64,000 nt of DNA from Blepharisma japonicum (GCA_949751835.1 CATKHK010000028.1:248001-312000); one strand, 5' to 3'; shown: positions 21,267-32,240, counted from the first letter of the stretch. Program-made: numbers and translations. The notes: generated by a model from the sequence alone, not told the origin.

Positions 21267-23837
21267 ATGAATTGTGAAGAATGTTCAAATGCAATTGCCA
21301 AACTGTTATGTACTGAATGTGATGAAGCTCTCTGCACAAGATGTGATGAGGCTATACATAGAGGAGGGAAGAGAAAAACACACACAAGACTCCCTCTATG
21401 CCAAAACTGCAGGTCGTCAGCCTCTGATCAATGCAACACATGCCAACTTTTGTTCTGCGGAGAATGCAAACAGTCACACATTCAGCACAATCTTGTCCCA
21501 ATAATGCCTACAATTAAAACAGCTGTTTTGTGGGATTTAAATTCTTGTAAGCCTTATAAATCTGAAGACATCCAAAGAGTTGCCGGAAATATCAGAGAAA
21601 CTGCTCAGAACATTGACTGTTTTAAAGCTTACGGAGAAGCTTTCCAAAAGTGAAAAGGTCTTTTTACCTCAAGTGGCATAGAGTTCATACTGTGTGAAGG
21701 TCTCAAAGAAACCGAAGCACTTATGATTGACCTTCCAATAATTGGAACCAAAGGAATCACTGATATATTAATCATTTCTGCTCAAGCTTCTCAACTGAAG
21801 CCTTATTTATCTCAAATCCAAACAAACTTCCCATCAATCCGCATCCTTATCGCTCCCTCTATTTCCCCTTTGAATTTTGTAACAATCAGCCAGCTTGCCA
21901 AAGATCTTCCAAGATTTTCAAAACCTGACACTTTTACCACAAATTCCAATAGAAACTCATGCTCGCAGCTCAATATAAAGCCTATTGAAAAATTTACAAG
22001 CAGTCCTCTCAGTGCTGCCGTTAATCAATTTTTCAAAAAATACGGGCATGAATCTGCATGTGAAATTGTGATAAATTCGCTAAAAGAACTGGCTGAAACA
22101 GGCTTAATTATGCATGACGCTGCTTGGTTTACTCGTGCTTTAGCTCAAAGACACCAATTTTCTGTCGATAGGGCAGCAGATTACATAAATCTTGCTCAAA
22201 GAGCTGGGATTATTCATGTAAATGAGCGTCAGTTCGGAAACGTCAAAAGTATAAAATTCTGCAGCTTTAAGCTTGAAAGTGTCAGCTTAGAAAGCTTATT
22301 ATGGGTTTTAAGATCTCTAAGAATAGATGAAATGATGCCTACTGAAAGAGCGATCCAGTCCAGAATGAAAGAAGCTTTTGATTTCAAGCCATCCCCTTCT
22401 CAGTGGGAAAACCTTATTGACTCATGTAAAATGTATTCACCAAACAAGCACCAACACACAAAAAGCGCCCCTTCTGACAAGCCAGAAGCCAGTTTTTCAT
22501 TATTTGCAAGAAATTTATTGAGCAGAGATGAAAAAATCCCTGAATTTTCGCTATCAGAAGTAATTGACCCAGTGACTGGAGTAGAAACTTATCTAATTTA
22601 CCCAGTGGGAGAAGAATGGGAGTCTGTAGATCAGCTTATAAAGAATGGAGACAAACTTAGAATCAAGGCAACTAAAGAATGGGAAGCTTTTGTACAGTAT
22701 TTAGAGTCGTATTTTCTAGGATCACAAATCGATGACAATTTAGCAATTCCAGGTGGTAGGTATGGATGTGCACAATTTTTAAAGTTATGTGCCTCACAAA
22801 CATTGAAGAATTGTTCATTAGGAAGATTAAGTTATATGGTCCAGCTAGCTATTGATGAAGATTTATTGAGATACCAAAAGACACTACTTGTTTGGACTGC
22901 TGCTGCATCTAATAAGTCAGAAGAAGAAAATATGATGAAGCTTAGATTAGTCACCAAAGGAATATTAGATTTATTAAAAGAAAATAGGACAGGGATTTCA
23001 CTAGCCCAACTTCCACAAAATTTGAAAAAGAAGCTAAATTTCAGCTACGATATCACTGAGCTTGGGTTTTCCAAACTAAAAGACTTGCTGCTGACCATGC
23101 CAGAAGTAGAAATCGAGCTGAGAGGCTCAAACCATCCTTTTGCGACGTTAAAAAACCCTAGGAAAAGAAGATCTGATGAAACTGAACTTCTTGTTAAAGA
23201 AATGGACGATATTCTTGGTGACTTTAAACAAGGACTTCCAGGCAACAGAGTCGACAAAATGCTTCATGCTAAGCTTGGCCATTCGATCAACTGGACTGAC
23301 TATAAGTGCAACAATATTTATGATTTTGTCCAAAAAAGAGCCTCAGGCTCGTTTGCTGTAAGTGGAAATGGAGACTCCAGAACCATTATAAGCAAAAAGT
23401 CAATATCCTCTGATGTAGATACCAGAGATAGTGCTTCCTCAATGGAGTATTTTTTATCAAACCCAAGTGATTTGTTCTATATCCCAGATTCCCAGCCAAA
23501 AGTAATTAATGTTTCAAATCTGCCTCCTGAGCTTCAAGATAATATGCAGCAGCAAGCTCTAGAAGGCCACGCTGAGCAGCAGAGAAAGTTTATAGAAGAG
23601 CTGCTATATGAGGATGAAAATATTTCTAATACTTTGCATGGAGTTGATCCACCACATTATAGGACTGATAGTGTAGAGTATCACTGGAGCCCAATGTTTT
23701 CAAGCCAGATGGGCGAAACACACAAAAACAAAACGTTGAGTCAAGATTTTAATGGGCAGCTGAATGAGTACACACGAAAGCATCATTCTTCTTATGAAGG
23801 ATTCGGATTTTGCCCACCTCCTGGATTCGGCCAATAA
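21267..23837 (+). CDS. B-box / NYN-like / OST-HTH (LOTUS) protein, MARF1-like
   Basis: The protein has 856 residues with one TGA (Trp) at 21651-21653. Two Cys/His B-box-type fingers occupy residues 2-80 (CEECSNAIAKLLCTECDEAL; CQNCRSSASDQCNTCQ). Residues about 86-215 look like a NYN (PIN-fold RNase) domain: TAVLWDLNSCKP corresponds to the FWDIENC strand of MARF1, and ITDILIISAQASQL to the later strand that normally carries acidic residues. Winged-helix segments follow at about 255-395, 562-640 and 645-705, the last ones with OST-HTH/LOTUS character (GILDLLKENRTGISLAQLPQ; GLPGNRVDKMLHAKLG). Such proteins bind RNA and act in germline or meiotic mRNA control in animals. The later NYN acids are missing, so nuclease activity is doubtful. 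The order of domains is seen; the function is inferred. Confidence 0.75.
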
Positions 23838-23853
23838 TGTAAATAATGCGATT

Positions 23854-24591
23854 TTATGAAATTTTAAATTTAATAGTAATTAATTTTTCATGAATATACT
23901 TACATTCATACTCATTTGTATCAACTTCTTCTATATATAAGCTCTCTGGTATTGAATTATTTCAATACCCTGACGCAATTAAATTTCCTTCATCATTTAC
24001 TGAGCTGGTTACAATAATACTTGCATAAATACTTAACCTTTTCAAAAGCCCTTCCAGCTCTTTGCACAGCTCATTAGCTTGTCCTCAGTCTTCTATAGAA
24101 AAAAGTAAAGGGGAAATCCCATCTAATACAACTAAGTCATACGGGTTTGCCCGGCTCAATCCAAAGCATATGCAAATAAGTGATTTTATATCAAAACATG
24201 GCAAAGTTACTAAATTTTCATGATAATTCAAAGATTCAGCAAATGAGTCACAATTGCACTTTGAGATGTTTACATATAGCACTTTATTTTGATTTAATAA
24301 TGCATTAGAAACAGCTCTTCTGCAGAGCATTGTTTTCCCTTGTTTCGTCCTTCCTTGGATTTCTATTAATCCTTCACACGACTCTAAAACTTGGTCAAGC
24401 TCAAAAATCCCGAACTGAAACCTATTTTTCTTATCAATCAATAAATCAGCTGCAGAAGCTGGTATTGGTGCAATCTGAGCAGCAATTCCTGCATAGATAT
24501 CATCAAGATCTTCTTCATTATACTCAGAGTGCTGATTTAGCATCACATTTGTTACTCCTTTCCTAGAAAATTTAAATATGAAGTCTTCCAT
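23854..24591 (-). CDS. Small RAD51/RecA-paralog-like ATPase
   Basis: The protein has 245 residues with two TGA read as Trp. A short N-terminal region leads to a RecA-type core: Walker A GRTKQGKT at residues 80-87, a Walker B strand YDLVVLDGISPL near 151-162, and a late strand ASIIVTSSVNDEGN like the L2/ITNH region of RAD51 paralogs, followed by ASGYWNNSIPESLYIEEV, which resembles the GxxW...P ending of that family. The preceding FGIFELDQVLES matches the LDxLL entry to the core. It lacks the longer N-terminal domain of RAD51 itself, so a paralog of RAD51C/D or XRCC3 type, acting in recombination, is most likely. It sits 16 bp from the end of the previous gene, tail to tail. Confidence 0.65.
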
Positions 24592-24604
24592 TTTATAGAG
24601 TTAC

Positions 24605-26524
24605 TTATGGATTCGTTTCTTCCCACTCTAGGTCTCCATCTTCATCAGGGAACACCTCAGGCGGGATTTCAATCGGCCTATTGCTTTCAATCTCGTCAAA
24701 CTCCTGCAGAAACTTGCTATCATCAAAAACAGACCTTTCTGCAAACTCGTCAAGTAGGTCTTGTTCTTTATTAAACTTATCCCTGGCTTCTTCTAAAGCT
24801 TGCTGCTTCTTATTAGCTAAGTCTTCAAAGGTTTTGATCGCAAGCTCCCTTTCTTCTTTTTTCATAAGATATTGTCTTCTTCTGCAGGTCACGTCAAGAA
24901 TTCTGACTCGTAAGCACAGTTCTAAAAACCTGAAAAGCAAGAAAAGTGATAAAGAGTATTTTCTTAAAAGCTCGGAGTTCACTGCTTTTACATCTTTATC
25001 CAGTTTTAAAGTTCTAGCGTAGGCAGGAGGCTTTTCATTTTTTGGACCAGAAGGGTTAATTGATTTGAGGCAGTTTTCGAAATGGTCGTTGAGGTATTTT
25101 TTAGAATTTTTCCAATTTAGCTGGTTTGTGCCAGGGGTGACAAGCTTTTCTCGGTCGATTCCGAAGTAGTAAAAGACAAGCTGGAAGACTCTGGCGAATT
25201 TGATGACTTTGAAATCTTTAAAGCTGTAGATTTCTCTGAGCATTGAAGGGTCAAGAGCACGCTTTCGGATGATTTCAAGCAGAGCTTTGGATTCTGCAAG
25301 GTGTTTTAAGTCGTCATGGGCATTTACATCGAGGGTTTTGACAGCTTCTTCAGCGGCAAGTCTTTCTTCTTCACTTCAGTCAAGCTGCTTTTCATTATAG
25401 ACTTCTTTGTTATGGTCATAAACAGAGAGATAAGCAGTTATATCTTTTTTTAAGGATTGGATTTCTGCTCTTTCCCATTCATTTGTAAAGAAGACGATTC
25501 AGTCGACACATTTTTTCCTTTCTTCTTCAGTAAACTCTCTGTCTTGGCCCATTGTGTCAAGTCCGACTACTAGTTTTATGTCATTGGTTTTATAAGGAGC
25601 TTCTACGATTTCTTCGAAAATTTTTTCTTCTTCGTCCTTATTACTTCTATTTTCATAGTTTAATTTTTCTTGTTCTTGGTCTGCTCGTTGTCTTCTGCAT
25701 TCTAAGGCATCTTCTACTGCAAAGTCAAAACTAGTTTCAGATAAGCAGCTCTTATAAGTCATAGGGACAACAAAATAAGAGCCAAGCTTTGGTACATCAA
25801 AGAACTTCAATTTAAGTTCACTAATAACATCAGGCACATATTTTGCATTAAGCTGGTACAGCTTTGGCGGTTTTTCTTCTTTATTTTCCTCATCTCCACT
25901 TCCTGCAGCATCTTCAACTTCTGACTCTTTCCAAATGCTATAAGTAATTTCTCCTTCTTCTTCCATAATTGTTTTTCCAACCATAAACTCGCTTCCTTCA
26001 GAAGCTTCAATATATCTAATATGCTGTTTTGCTTCTTCATCTATATGTGCCAGCTCCTCATCAGTCTCTTTAACAGGCCTTTTCACTTTTTCCAAAATTC
26101 CTGCATACACAGCAGTTGCATTAGTTGATTTTTTTAAGAAATTTATAAAATCCTTCAAAATATCGTCAACATCTAATGAAGCTTTTATTGATGTAGCGAA
26201 TTCTTCTTCTTTTGACTTTTTCAGGTCTTTTTCAATTCTTTCTTTTTCTTCTACGTCACGTTCATCTTGTAGAGCTTGTTCATGCTTTTGGATGAGAGAG
26301 TCTTTTTGTTCAAGCCTTGTGTATTCTTGATCTTTGTTTTTAAGAGTAGCGGCATAGTTTAGAAGCCAGTTTCCGAGAAAGTGGAGAGGGTTATTTGGCT
26401 TGGCAAGATAGAGCTCACTTAACGCTTCAGCGACGACGTCACCAATTGGGTCTTGTTTGAGGTATTTAATATCTTCATGCTCTTGGGCCTTTATAAACCT
26501 AGCGTGGTTAACCAAATTTGACAT
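24605..26524 (-). CDS. Dpy-30 motif protein with GAF-like region, radial spoke RSP2-like
   Basis: The protein has 639 residues with two TGA read as Trp (near 25502 and 25378). Residues 25-58 form a Dpy-30 motif (DPIGDVVAEALSELYLAKP followed by NNPLHFLGNWLLNYA), the dimerisation helix pair that docks on AKAP-type helices in radial spokes. A coiled-coil segment follows, then a mixed alpha/beta region (about 115-300; for example GKTIMEEEGEITYSIW and LGSYFVVPMTYKS) that could be a GAF fold, and an acidic helical C-terminus ending in EDGDLEWEETNP. Dpy-30 plus GAF is the architecture described for Chlamydomonas RSP2, so an axonemal role is likely, though the GAF call is by pattern only. It shares a 13-bp spacer with the RAD51-like gene downstream. 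Confidence 0.7.
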
Positions 26525-26696
26525 AACTGCTAAATATGGATTAGATTTTAATTTATTGAGAAACTTATTTTGATAAATAGATTATAGTTATTTGCACCTA
26601 AAATCTAATTTAAATGAGCATTAGTTTATTAAACCTGCTTGCTTTTCGAATTTACCAAAATCGCTCTTATTTTTCGATATTTATTTTGCTTTTTAA

Positions 26697-27045
26697 TTAG
26701 TAGTGTTGCCTTGAGTGACCATATCCTATAAGCAGCATAAGATTTTTCGAGTAAATTTGGTAAACCTTCTGGAAACATAAATCAGGAAATGGTTCACAAA
26801 TTCAATAACCAATTGTGGTCATCGTGCTTATGCTAGGCTCAGAGTTAATTAATTCAATTAATTCTTTTGCAAAATCCTCATCATCAGCTAATAAAGTCAT
26901 AGATTTTCCAAATTAGATATCAAAGCTTCTTCCAACACTAAAGGTATTGCAGTTCTTTATTATCTTCCAAACTAGATATTAATTCTCCTGCAGGTACTGA
27001 AGGTAACGGCAATTCGCCCAGTATTTTTCCTGACCTTAATCTCAT
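26697..27045 (-). pseudogene. Probable decayed protein gene
   Basis: On the minus strand a protein-like frame opens with an ATG at 27045 (MRLRSGKILGELPLP) and soon stops. Protein-like stretches then continue in other frames down to about 26697: for example MTLLADDEDFAKELIEL, then a stretch with Trp as TGA, then a frame reading NLLEKSYAAYRIWSLK. No 15-16 nt intron with GT...AG reconciles the frames. One 21-nt stretch (TTAATATCTAGTTTGGAAGAT-like) is nearly repeated, which suggests local duplication. The best reading is a host gene broken by several frame changes. The family is unknown and nothing marks it as viral. Confidence 0.35.
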
Positions 27046-27320
27046 TGCTTAATCTTTTAAGCTAATTTCAAATAATTAATTTAATTTATAGATATTGAAT
27101 AATTTTCATAGACTAAATGGAATTTTGTATATAGTTTGTATTACATTGCTTAATCTGGTTAATCAGCATGATCAATAAAAAACGTTAAAATTCAGTCACA
27201 AATTATATCACAAAATTAATAAAAGGCATGACGACTATAGAATCATCTCATATGAAGTCTGATAAATAAAAATTAATTATTCACTGGCTCAAAGATTTGT
27301 GTGTTTGAAAACGAATAAAA
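27046..27320. other. Intergenic spacer
   Basis: AT-rich DNA between the decayed minus-strand gene and the next plus-strand gene. Nothing further is recognised. Confidence 0.4.
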
Positions 27321-27551
27321 ATGGGATCCTGCATATCCTCTAAAACCAAGATTTTGGCTGACAAACAAACCTCAGACCTTAACATTAGTTACCAACAAAA
27401 AAGAGTTGCGATTCGCCAAATCTATCTAAAAAAGGCTAAGCAGGCTCCTATTTTAAAACTTGACACTAATCCTTTGTATATTCAAAGAACCTTTTCAGAG
27501 ATTGCAAGCAAAACTGGAGCGAGTAATTCCCTAAATCATCTCCTAGACTAA
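27321..27551 (+). CDS. Small N-myristoylated/palmitoylated protein
   Basis: The protein has 76 residues from ATG 27321 to TAA 27551. The start MGSCISSKTK is a textbook dual-acylation signal: Gly2 for myristate, Ser6 at the preferred position, and Cys4 for palmitate. The rest is basic and probably helical (QQKRVAIRQIYLKKAKQAP), ending in a short polar tail. Such proteins are held on the cytoplasmic face of the plasma or flagellar membrane. No domain is recognised. The strict acylation motif at the very start argues that this short frame is a real gene. Confidence 0.65.
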   Translation: MGSCISSKTKILADKQTSDLNISYQQKRVAIRQIYLKKAKQAPILKLDTNPLYIQRTFSEIASKTGASNSLNHLLD

Positions 27552-27765
27552 GGGTTCTAAAAGTTACACTCAAGACTTAAATAATTTTTGATTTAATTTA
27601 TTTCAGTCCCAAAAACATAGAAATTCTTCTTCTTTTAATATTGGATTTTGCTGATTAAAATTCCATTAAATTTTCTATTTTTTTATATCAAGAAAGCTAA
27701 GTCATTTTGGATTTCAATATATAGCATATAAGTATTGGGACATATAATGGAAAAATCTATTATAA

Positions 27766-30231
27766 ATGTCAAAGACAAGAGTCCCAATCTTGCCAATAGG
27801 CCATCGTGTTATATTTCCTGGCACAACTGTGCGAATTACGATCACAAGTATTTCTGAATGTAATTAACATTTAGTTTCCAGAGGAAAAAAGCTGACAATG
27901 TTTGGAATTCTCCCATACAAAGATCCAGATCGCAAGCAATTTTACAACTATGGTACCTTAGTCGGAATAGTCCACGAGCAGCCTGTAATTCGCAGTAATC
28001 TTAACACAGGAGAAAGCCTTGTCACGAACTTTTTTAACACCCCTCTGTCTTCTTTTTCTAGAAATGACTCAAATATAATCGCAATTGGCGTAGAAAGATT
28101 TAAACTCTTATCTATATCTGAAGAAGGCAAGAACTTATGGGGAAGCATACAAATCGAAAAGGACACAAATACTAAGGTTTCTGATACCCTGATTGAAGAT
28201 CTCAGAAAAAGTGGAATCCATTATGTCCAGCGTGCTAGAATGGCCGAAGCCATTTCTAGAGAGTAATCATTATGTAGGCGGCTTCAAAGGATTCATGATG
28301 AAAAAGATATAGCGAACCTAGGGTTTTATATTGCGAGCTTCCTTGAGATATCTACGCCTGAAAAGCAAGCTCTTTTAGAAAATTTTAATTTAGAAAGTAG
28401 GACTAATCAAATTATTGCACATGCACTTAATACTACTGAAGAAGACCAAGTTAGTGAAGAAATTAGTAAAAAGGTGCAGAAAACCTTGCAGGAGCAAAAT
28501 AAAAGGATAAAAAATGATGGGACTATAAGTGGGATACCTGGAATGTCTGGGATGTCTGGAGGAGGAGAATCTGATGATTTTATTACAAAAATTCAGCAGA
28601 AATTGGATTCTTTGCAAATGCCAGAAAACAGCAAAAAATATATCCAAGGCGAGCTGGATAGGCTGAGGACGCTTAGATCTGTTAACCCAGAATATAATAT
28701 GATAAGAAATTATCTAGAAACAGTCTGCGCTCTTCCTTGGAATACTTCAAGCCAAGACAAAAATGATATTGACCAAGCACAAGTCCAGCTTGATAATGAC
28801 CATTTTGGGTTAGAAAAAATTAAAAAAAGAATAATTGAATATTTAGCTGTCCGTGGTCTCAAAAATGATATGAAAGGCTCAATTTTGTGCTTCACAGGGC
28901 CTCCAGGTGTTGGGAAAACCTCATTAGGCAAATCAATAGCAGACGCAATGGGCAGAAAATTCCACAGAATTGCTTTAGGAGGCGTCCGTGACGAAGCTGA
29001 AATTAGAGGGCATCGTCGTACCTATATTGGCTCTATGCCAGGAGTATTTATCCATGCCCTCAAAAATTGTGGCACCAACAACCCAGTCATTCTGCTGGAC
29101 GAAATCGACAAAGTTGGTAAAGACATGATCAGAGGTGATCCAGCATCTGCATTACTTGAAGTATTAGACCCAGCCCAAAACCACACATTTACAGATCATT
29201 ATATGTCAGTTCCTTTTGACCTATCTAATGTCCTATTTTTGGCTACCTCTAATCGTATAGAAACAATCCCAGCCCCACTTCGTGACAGAATGGAAGTTAT
29301 TGAACTCACTGGGTACAGTACTTATGAGAAACTACAAATTGCTAAACGGTTTTTAGTGCCAAAACAAGTAAGCGAAAACGGAATAAAGCTAGAAATTATT
29401 GAATTTACTGATGAAAGCTTAAACAAAATCATTTTGGAATACACAAGAGAAGCAGGGGTAAGGCAGCTGGAAAGGAATATTGGGTCTGTATGCAGAGGAA
29501 CAGCAGTGGAGTATTCAAAAGCACTTAAAAATAGTAGTAGTTTTCCACAGAAAATCATAACAAATGCAGTTGTTGAAGAAATTTTGGGAATCCCGATATT
29601 TGAAAATGATATAGAAGAACGCTTAAGCACGCCTGGAGTCGCTTTGGGGCTTGCGTGGACTCCTTATGGAGGAAAAGTGCTGATAGTAGAAACTTCAAAG
29701 TCTCTCGGATCAGGAAAGCTTCGAATTACAGGGCAGCTTGGAGATGTCATGAAAGAATCAGTCTTAACAGCAATCAGCTGAATTAAATCGAATTTCCCCA
29801 GCATTGCAAAGGTAAACTCTTCTTCAAGGTCTGACGAAGGTTTTGATGGGATTGATATCCACATCCACTTCCCAGCTGCAGCAGTTCCAAAAGATGGTCC
29901 ATCTGCAGGAATTACTATTACAACAGCCTTAGTCAGTCTTTTATCAGGCGTCAAAGTCAGAAGTGATACTGGGATGACTGGAGAAATTTCCCTCAAAGGA
30001 AATGTGCTACCTATTGGTGGTCTAAAAGAAAAAGTCCTTGGAGCTCACAGAATGGGAGTCAAGAGAATTATTTTGCCTGAGAGGAACAAAAAAGACGTTA
30101 AAGACATCCCTGATTATGTGAAAAAAGATTTAGAATTTATATGTGTCAGAAAAATAGAAGAGGTGCTGAGAGAAGCTTTAGAAGACAAAACTATACTTGG
30201 GAAAATGGAAATAGATAACCCTAAGCTTTAG
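27766..30231 (+). CDS. LONP2: Lon protease, peroxisomal (LONP2) type, two 15-nt introns
   Basis: This is an ATP-dependent serine protease of 811 residues after removal of introns 27860-27874 and 28263-28277. The chain starts at once with the Lon N-terminal domain (MSKTRVPILPIGHRVIFPGT), leaving no room for a mitochondrial presequence. The AAA+ part has Walker A GPPGVGKT near 370 and Walker B VILLDEIDKVG. The protease part has the catalytic Ser in PKDGPSAG near 703 and the Lys in GGLKEK near 745. Segments such as VRGLKNDMKG and the YTREAGVRQLERN-like block resemble LONP2 more than mitochondrial LONP1. The C-terminus ends NPKL; PKL is a weak peroxisomal PTS1 variant. One TGA (29779-29781) encodes the Trp of AISWIKSN, which is Trp in other Lons. 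It would degrade damaged peroxisomal matrix proteins. Confidence 0.95.
27860..27874 (+). other. 15-nt spliceosomal intron (first in Lon gene)
   Basis: GTAATTAACATTTAG is 15 nt and carries an in-frame TAA. Removing it joins ISE to FSRGKKLTMFG, as expected in the Lon N-terminal domain. Confidence 0.9.
28263..28277 (+). other. 15-nt spliceosomal intron (second in Lon gene)
   Basis: GTAATCATTATGTAG is 15 nt and starts in phase so that an in-frame TAA arises. Removing it yields ISRERLQRIHDEKD and the following Lon segment FLEISTPEKQALLE. Confidence 0.92.
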
Positions 30232-30232
30232 A

Positions 30233-31057
30233 TTAAATTAATCTGATAGCTAATGATAAATGGTCACTTGGATAATGTGGAGATGGAAGACCATTAGGCC
30301 CAATTTCTTCTAATGATGGGATTGAAAGGACACTTTGGATTTCGAAACCACGGAGCCATATATAGTCTTCAGTTTTTTTTTCAAGTGATGCTCTGATTTT
30401 TACTGTTGTATATGGAACTTCACCTTCTGAGAAAATGCCTCTATAAGCACTCCTCAGGCCAAGCTGGTTGTTAAGCATTTCTAAATGGGCTGGGTTTTCA
30501 GGCAAGCTGTTGAAGTCTCCACAAACGATTAAGCTTTTTGTATTGTCAATTGGTTCTAAATGTCTTAAAAGGGATCTGATCTGATTCACCCTTACATCTT
30601 CATAGGCTTTGTTTGCTTTCAAATGCAAAGCATAAACATAAACTTCTTTATTTGTCCATGTGTCTAGCAGCTTAGTCCCTAATGCAAATTGATTACGCCC
30701 TTCAAACTGACAGACTTCGTTAGAAATTGCAGTAAACCTGTTTACTTTATAAAATATCGCAGAGCCATCTCGATGCCATGACGGCTTTTTTTCAAAAAAT
30801 CCTGAATATCCAAGCCTTCGAAGTTCTGGCTCTAAGAAATCAGCATAGTGGTCAACCTCTTCAGCACAGAGAATATCAGGACTGAAACGTTCAATTTCAA
30901 TTAAAATCCTTGGGCTTCTAAAATTTCAGCTTAAAGTTTCGTCATTTACAGCAGGAAAATCGTTCGCTAGCTGGTCTGCCAGCATATTCCATTGCATTAC
31001 AGTTAAGCTGCTTTCACCTTCAGCAACTTGTACAAAAGCTCTAGGGAGAAGCTCCAT
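30233..31057 (-). CDS. Endonuclease/exonuclease/phosphatase enzyme, CCR4/nocturnin-like
   Basis: The protein has 274 residues with one TGA (Trp) in LSWNFRSPR. The EEP fold motifs are all present: VMQWNMLADQ (Asn), CAEEVDHY (catalytic Glu), LHLKA, VCGDFNS (Asp/Asn) and YPSDHLSLA (Asp-His pair). The WNMLADQLA start is typical of the CCR4/nocturnin/angel branch, whose members remove poly(A) or act on NADP(H). There is no leucine-rich repeat, and the length is close to the bare catalytic domain. It ends 1 nt from the Lon stop codon on the other strand. The exact substrate cannot be told from sequence. Confidence 0.85.
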
Positions 31058-31083
31058 TTATACTAAAAAAATTATTAATAATC
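31058..31083. promoter_or_regulatory. 26-bp divergent promoter
   Basis: Only 26 bp of A/T-rich DNA (TTTATACTAAAAAAATTATT-like) separate the start codons of two divergent genes, so both transcription starts must lie here or within the coding regions. Confidence 0.5.
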
Positions 31084-32232
31084 ATGCTGCCTCTTACGAT
31101 TGATTTTAAGCTCAAGCCACCTCAACATACTGGCGCTACAAGCTCAGAGCCTCCTCCAATAGACAGAAATACTGTAAAATTTGGGAAAAAAATAAGACTT
31201 ATAAAAAAAATCCCTGAAAAAATCAAGACATATGAAGAAGATTTTTTATTAGAAGAAGGTGGAGATATTAGATCTTACCTTGATGAAGCTAGATCTCCTG
31301 GTGCCCCAGGTGTAAGATATAACGATAAAGGCAAAATTATTCCATATTCAATTATTGGACCTGCCTCTTTATTTGAAAATCAACCAATTGCTCCTAAATA
31401 TACTCCTCTCCCATCCTACAGCTTGCCTAGCAGCCCTCTAGGAATTTTTAAATTTGGCTTTCCTTTAGTTAGAAAGCAGCTGCTTAAAATAGATCATGAA
31501 AAAAAGTTCAAAGATCGGCTTGCACAAATAGAAGATGCTAAAAAAAGCAGCAAAGTCAAAGAAAAAGAAGCTTTAAAAGCTCTCAATTTAGAAGAAAAAA
31601 TAAAAATTACTAGAGAGCAAAGAGCTTTAAGGCAATTTCAAAGAATGCAAGAAAAATGAGACCATATTGATGAAGGACTTTGCAAAAGAATAAAAAAGCA
31701 GAAAGAAGAGCTGCTTCCTGCAAGGGCTTGTGAATATAGAGAAAAATTAGAAGAGCTTGATATTATTGATAAAGTTCGGAGCTTAGACAAATCAAATAAA
31801 TATCATTGATATATGTCATTAAGAGGGGACCCAAGAACAGATAAGCTTGATGCTATTGTAAATGTTGGAAATTATATGACAGGTCTTTATACAAGAATAA
31901 GGCAGAGGTCTTCTTCTTACCAGTCCATTATTAGGAAACCAGGAACACTCAAGGCAAATTCTAGGACTTTTCGCGATGATCCTTATTTTAAAGATACAGC
32001 GAAAAATGGAGAAATTTATAGCAGCTTAAGCCAGGCGAGAAATATTAAATGCGAAGAGCTTAATGTGATTGGACTAAGTAAATTGCCAATGGAAATTGAT
32101 GCTGTTAAATCTGCAGGCTACGAAAACTTGAAGCTTGAAGCTATAGAAAAGGGCGACGAAGAAGAAATTATCGTCGAAAATTACATTCCCAGAATCCATG
32201 CCTTTACTACGAAAACTACTATTAAATATTAA
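31084..32232 (+). CDS. Conserved-looking basic/coiled-coil protein, unknown
   Basis: The protein has 382 residues with TGA (Trp) at 31657 and 31807. The N-terminal third is Pro-rich (KLKPPQHTGATSSEPPPID; PLPSYSLPSSPLG). The middle (about 140-240) is a charged helix with KVKEKEALKALNLEEKIK. After the second TGA comes a stretch WYMSLRGDPRTDKLDAI that looks conserved, then a mixed tail. No enzyme motif is seen. Pro-rich, helical proteins of this kind in ciliates are often axonemal or cortical, but that is a guess. Confidence 0.8.
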
Positions 32233-32240
32233 TTTTTAAT

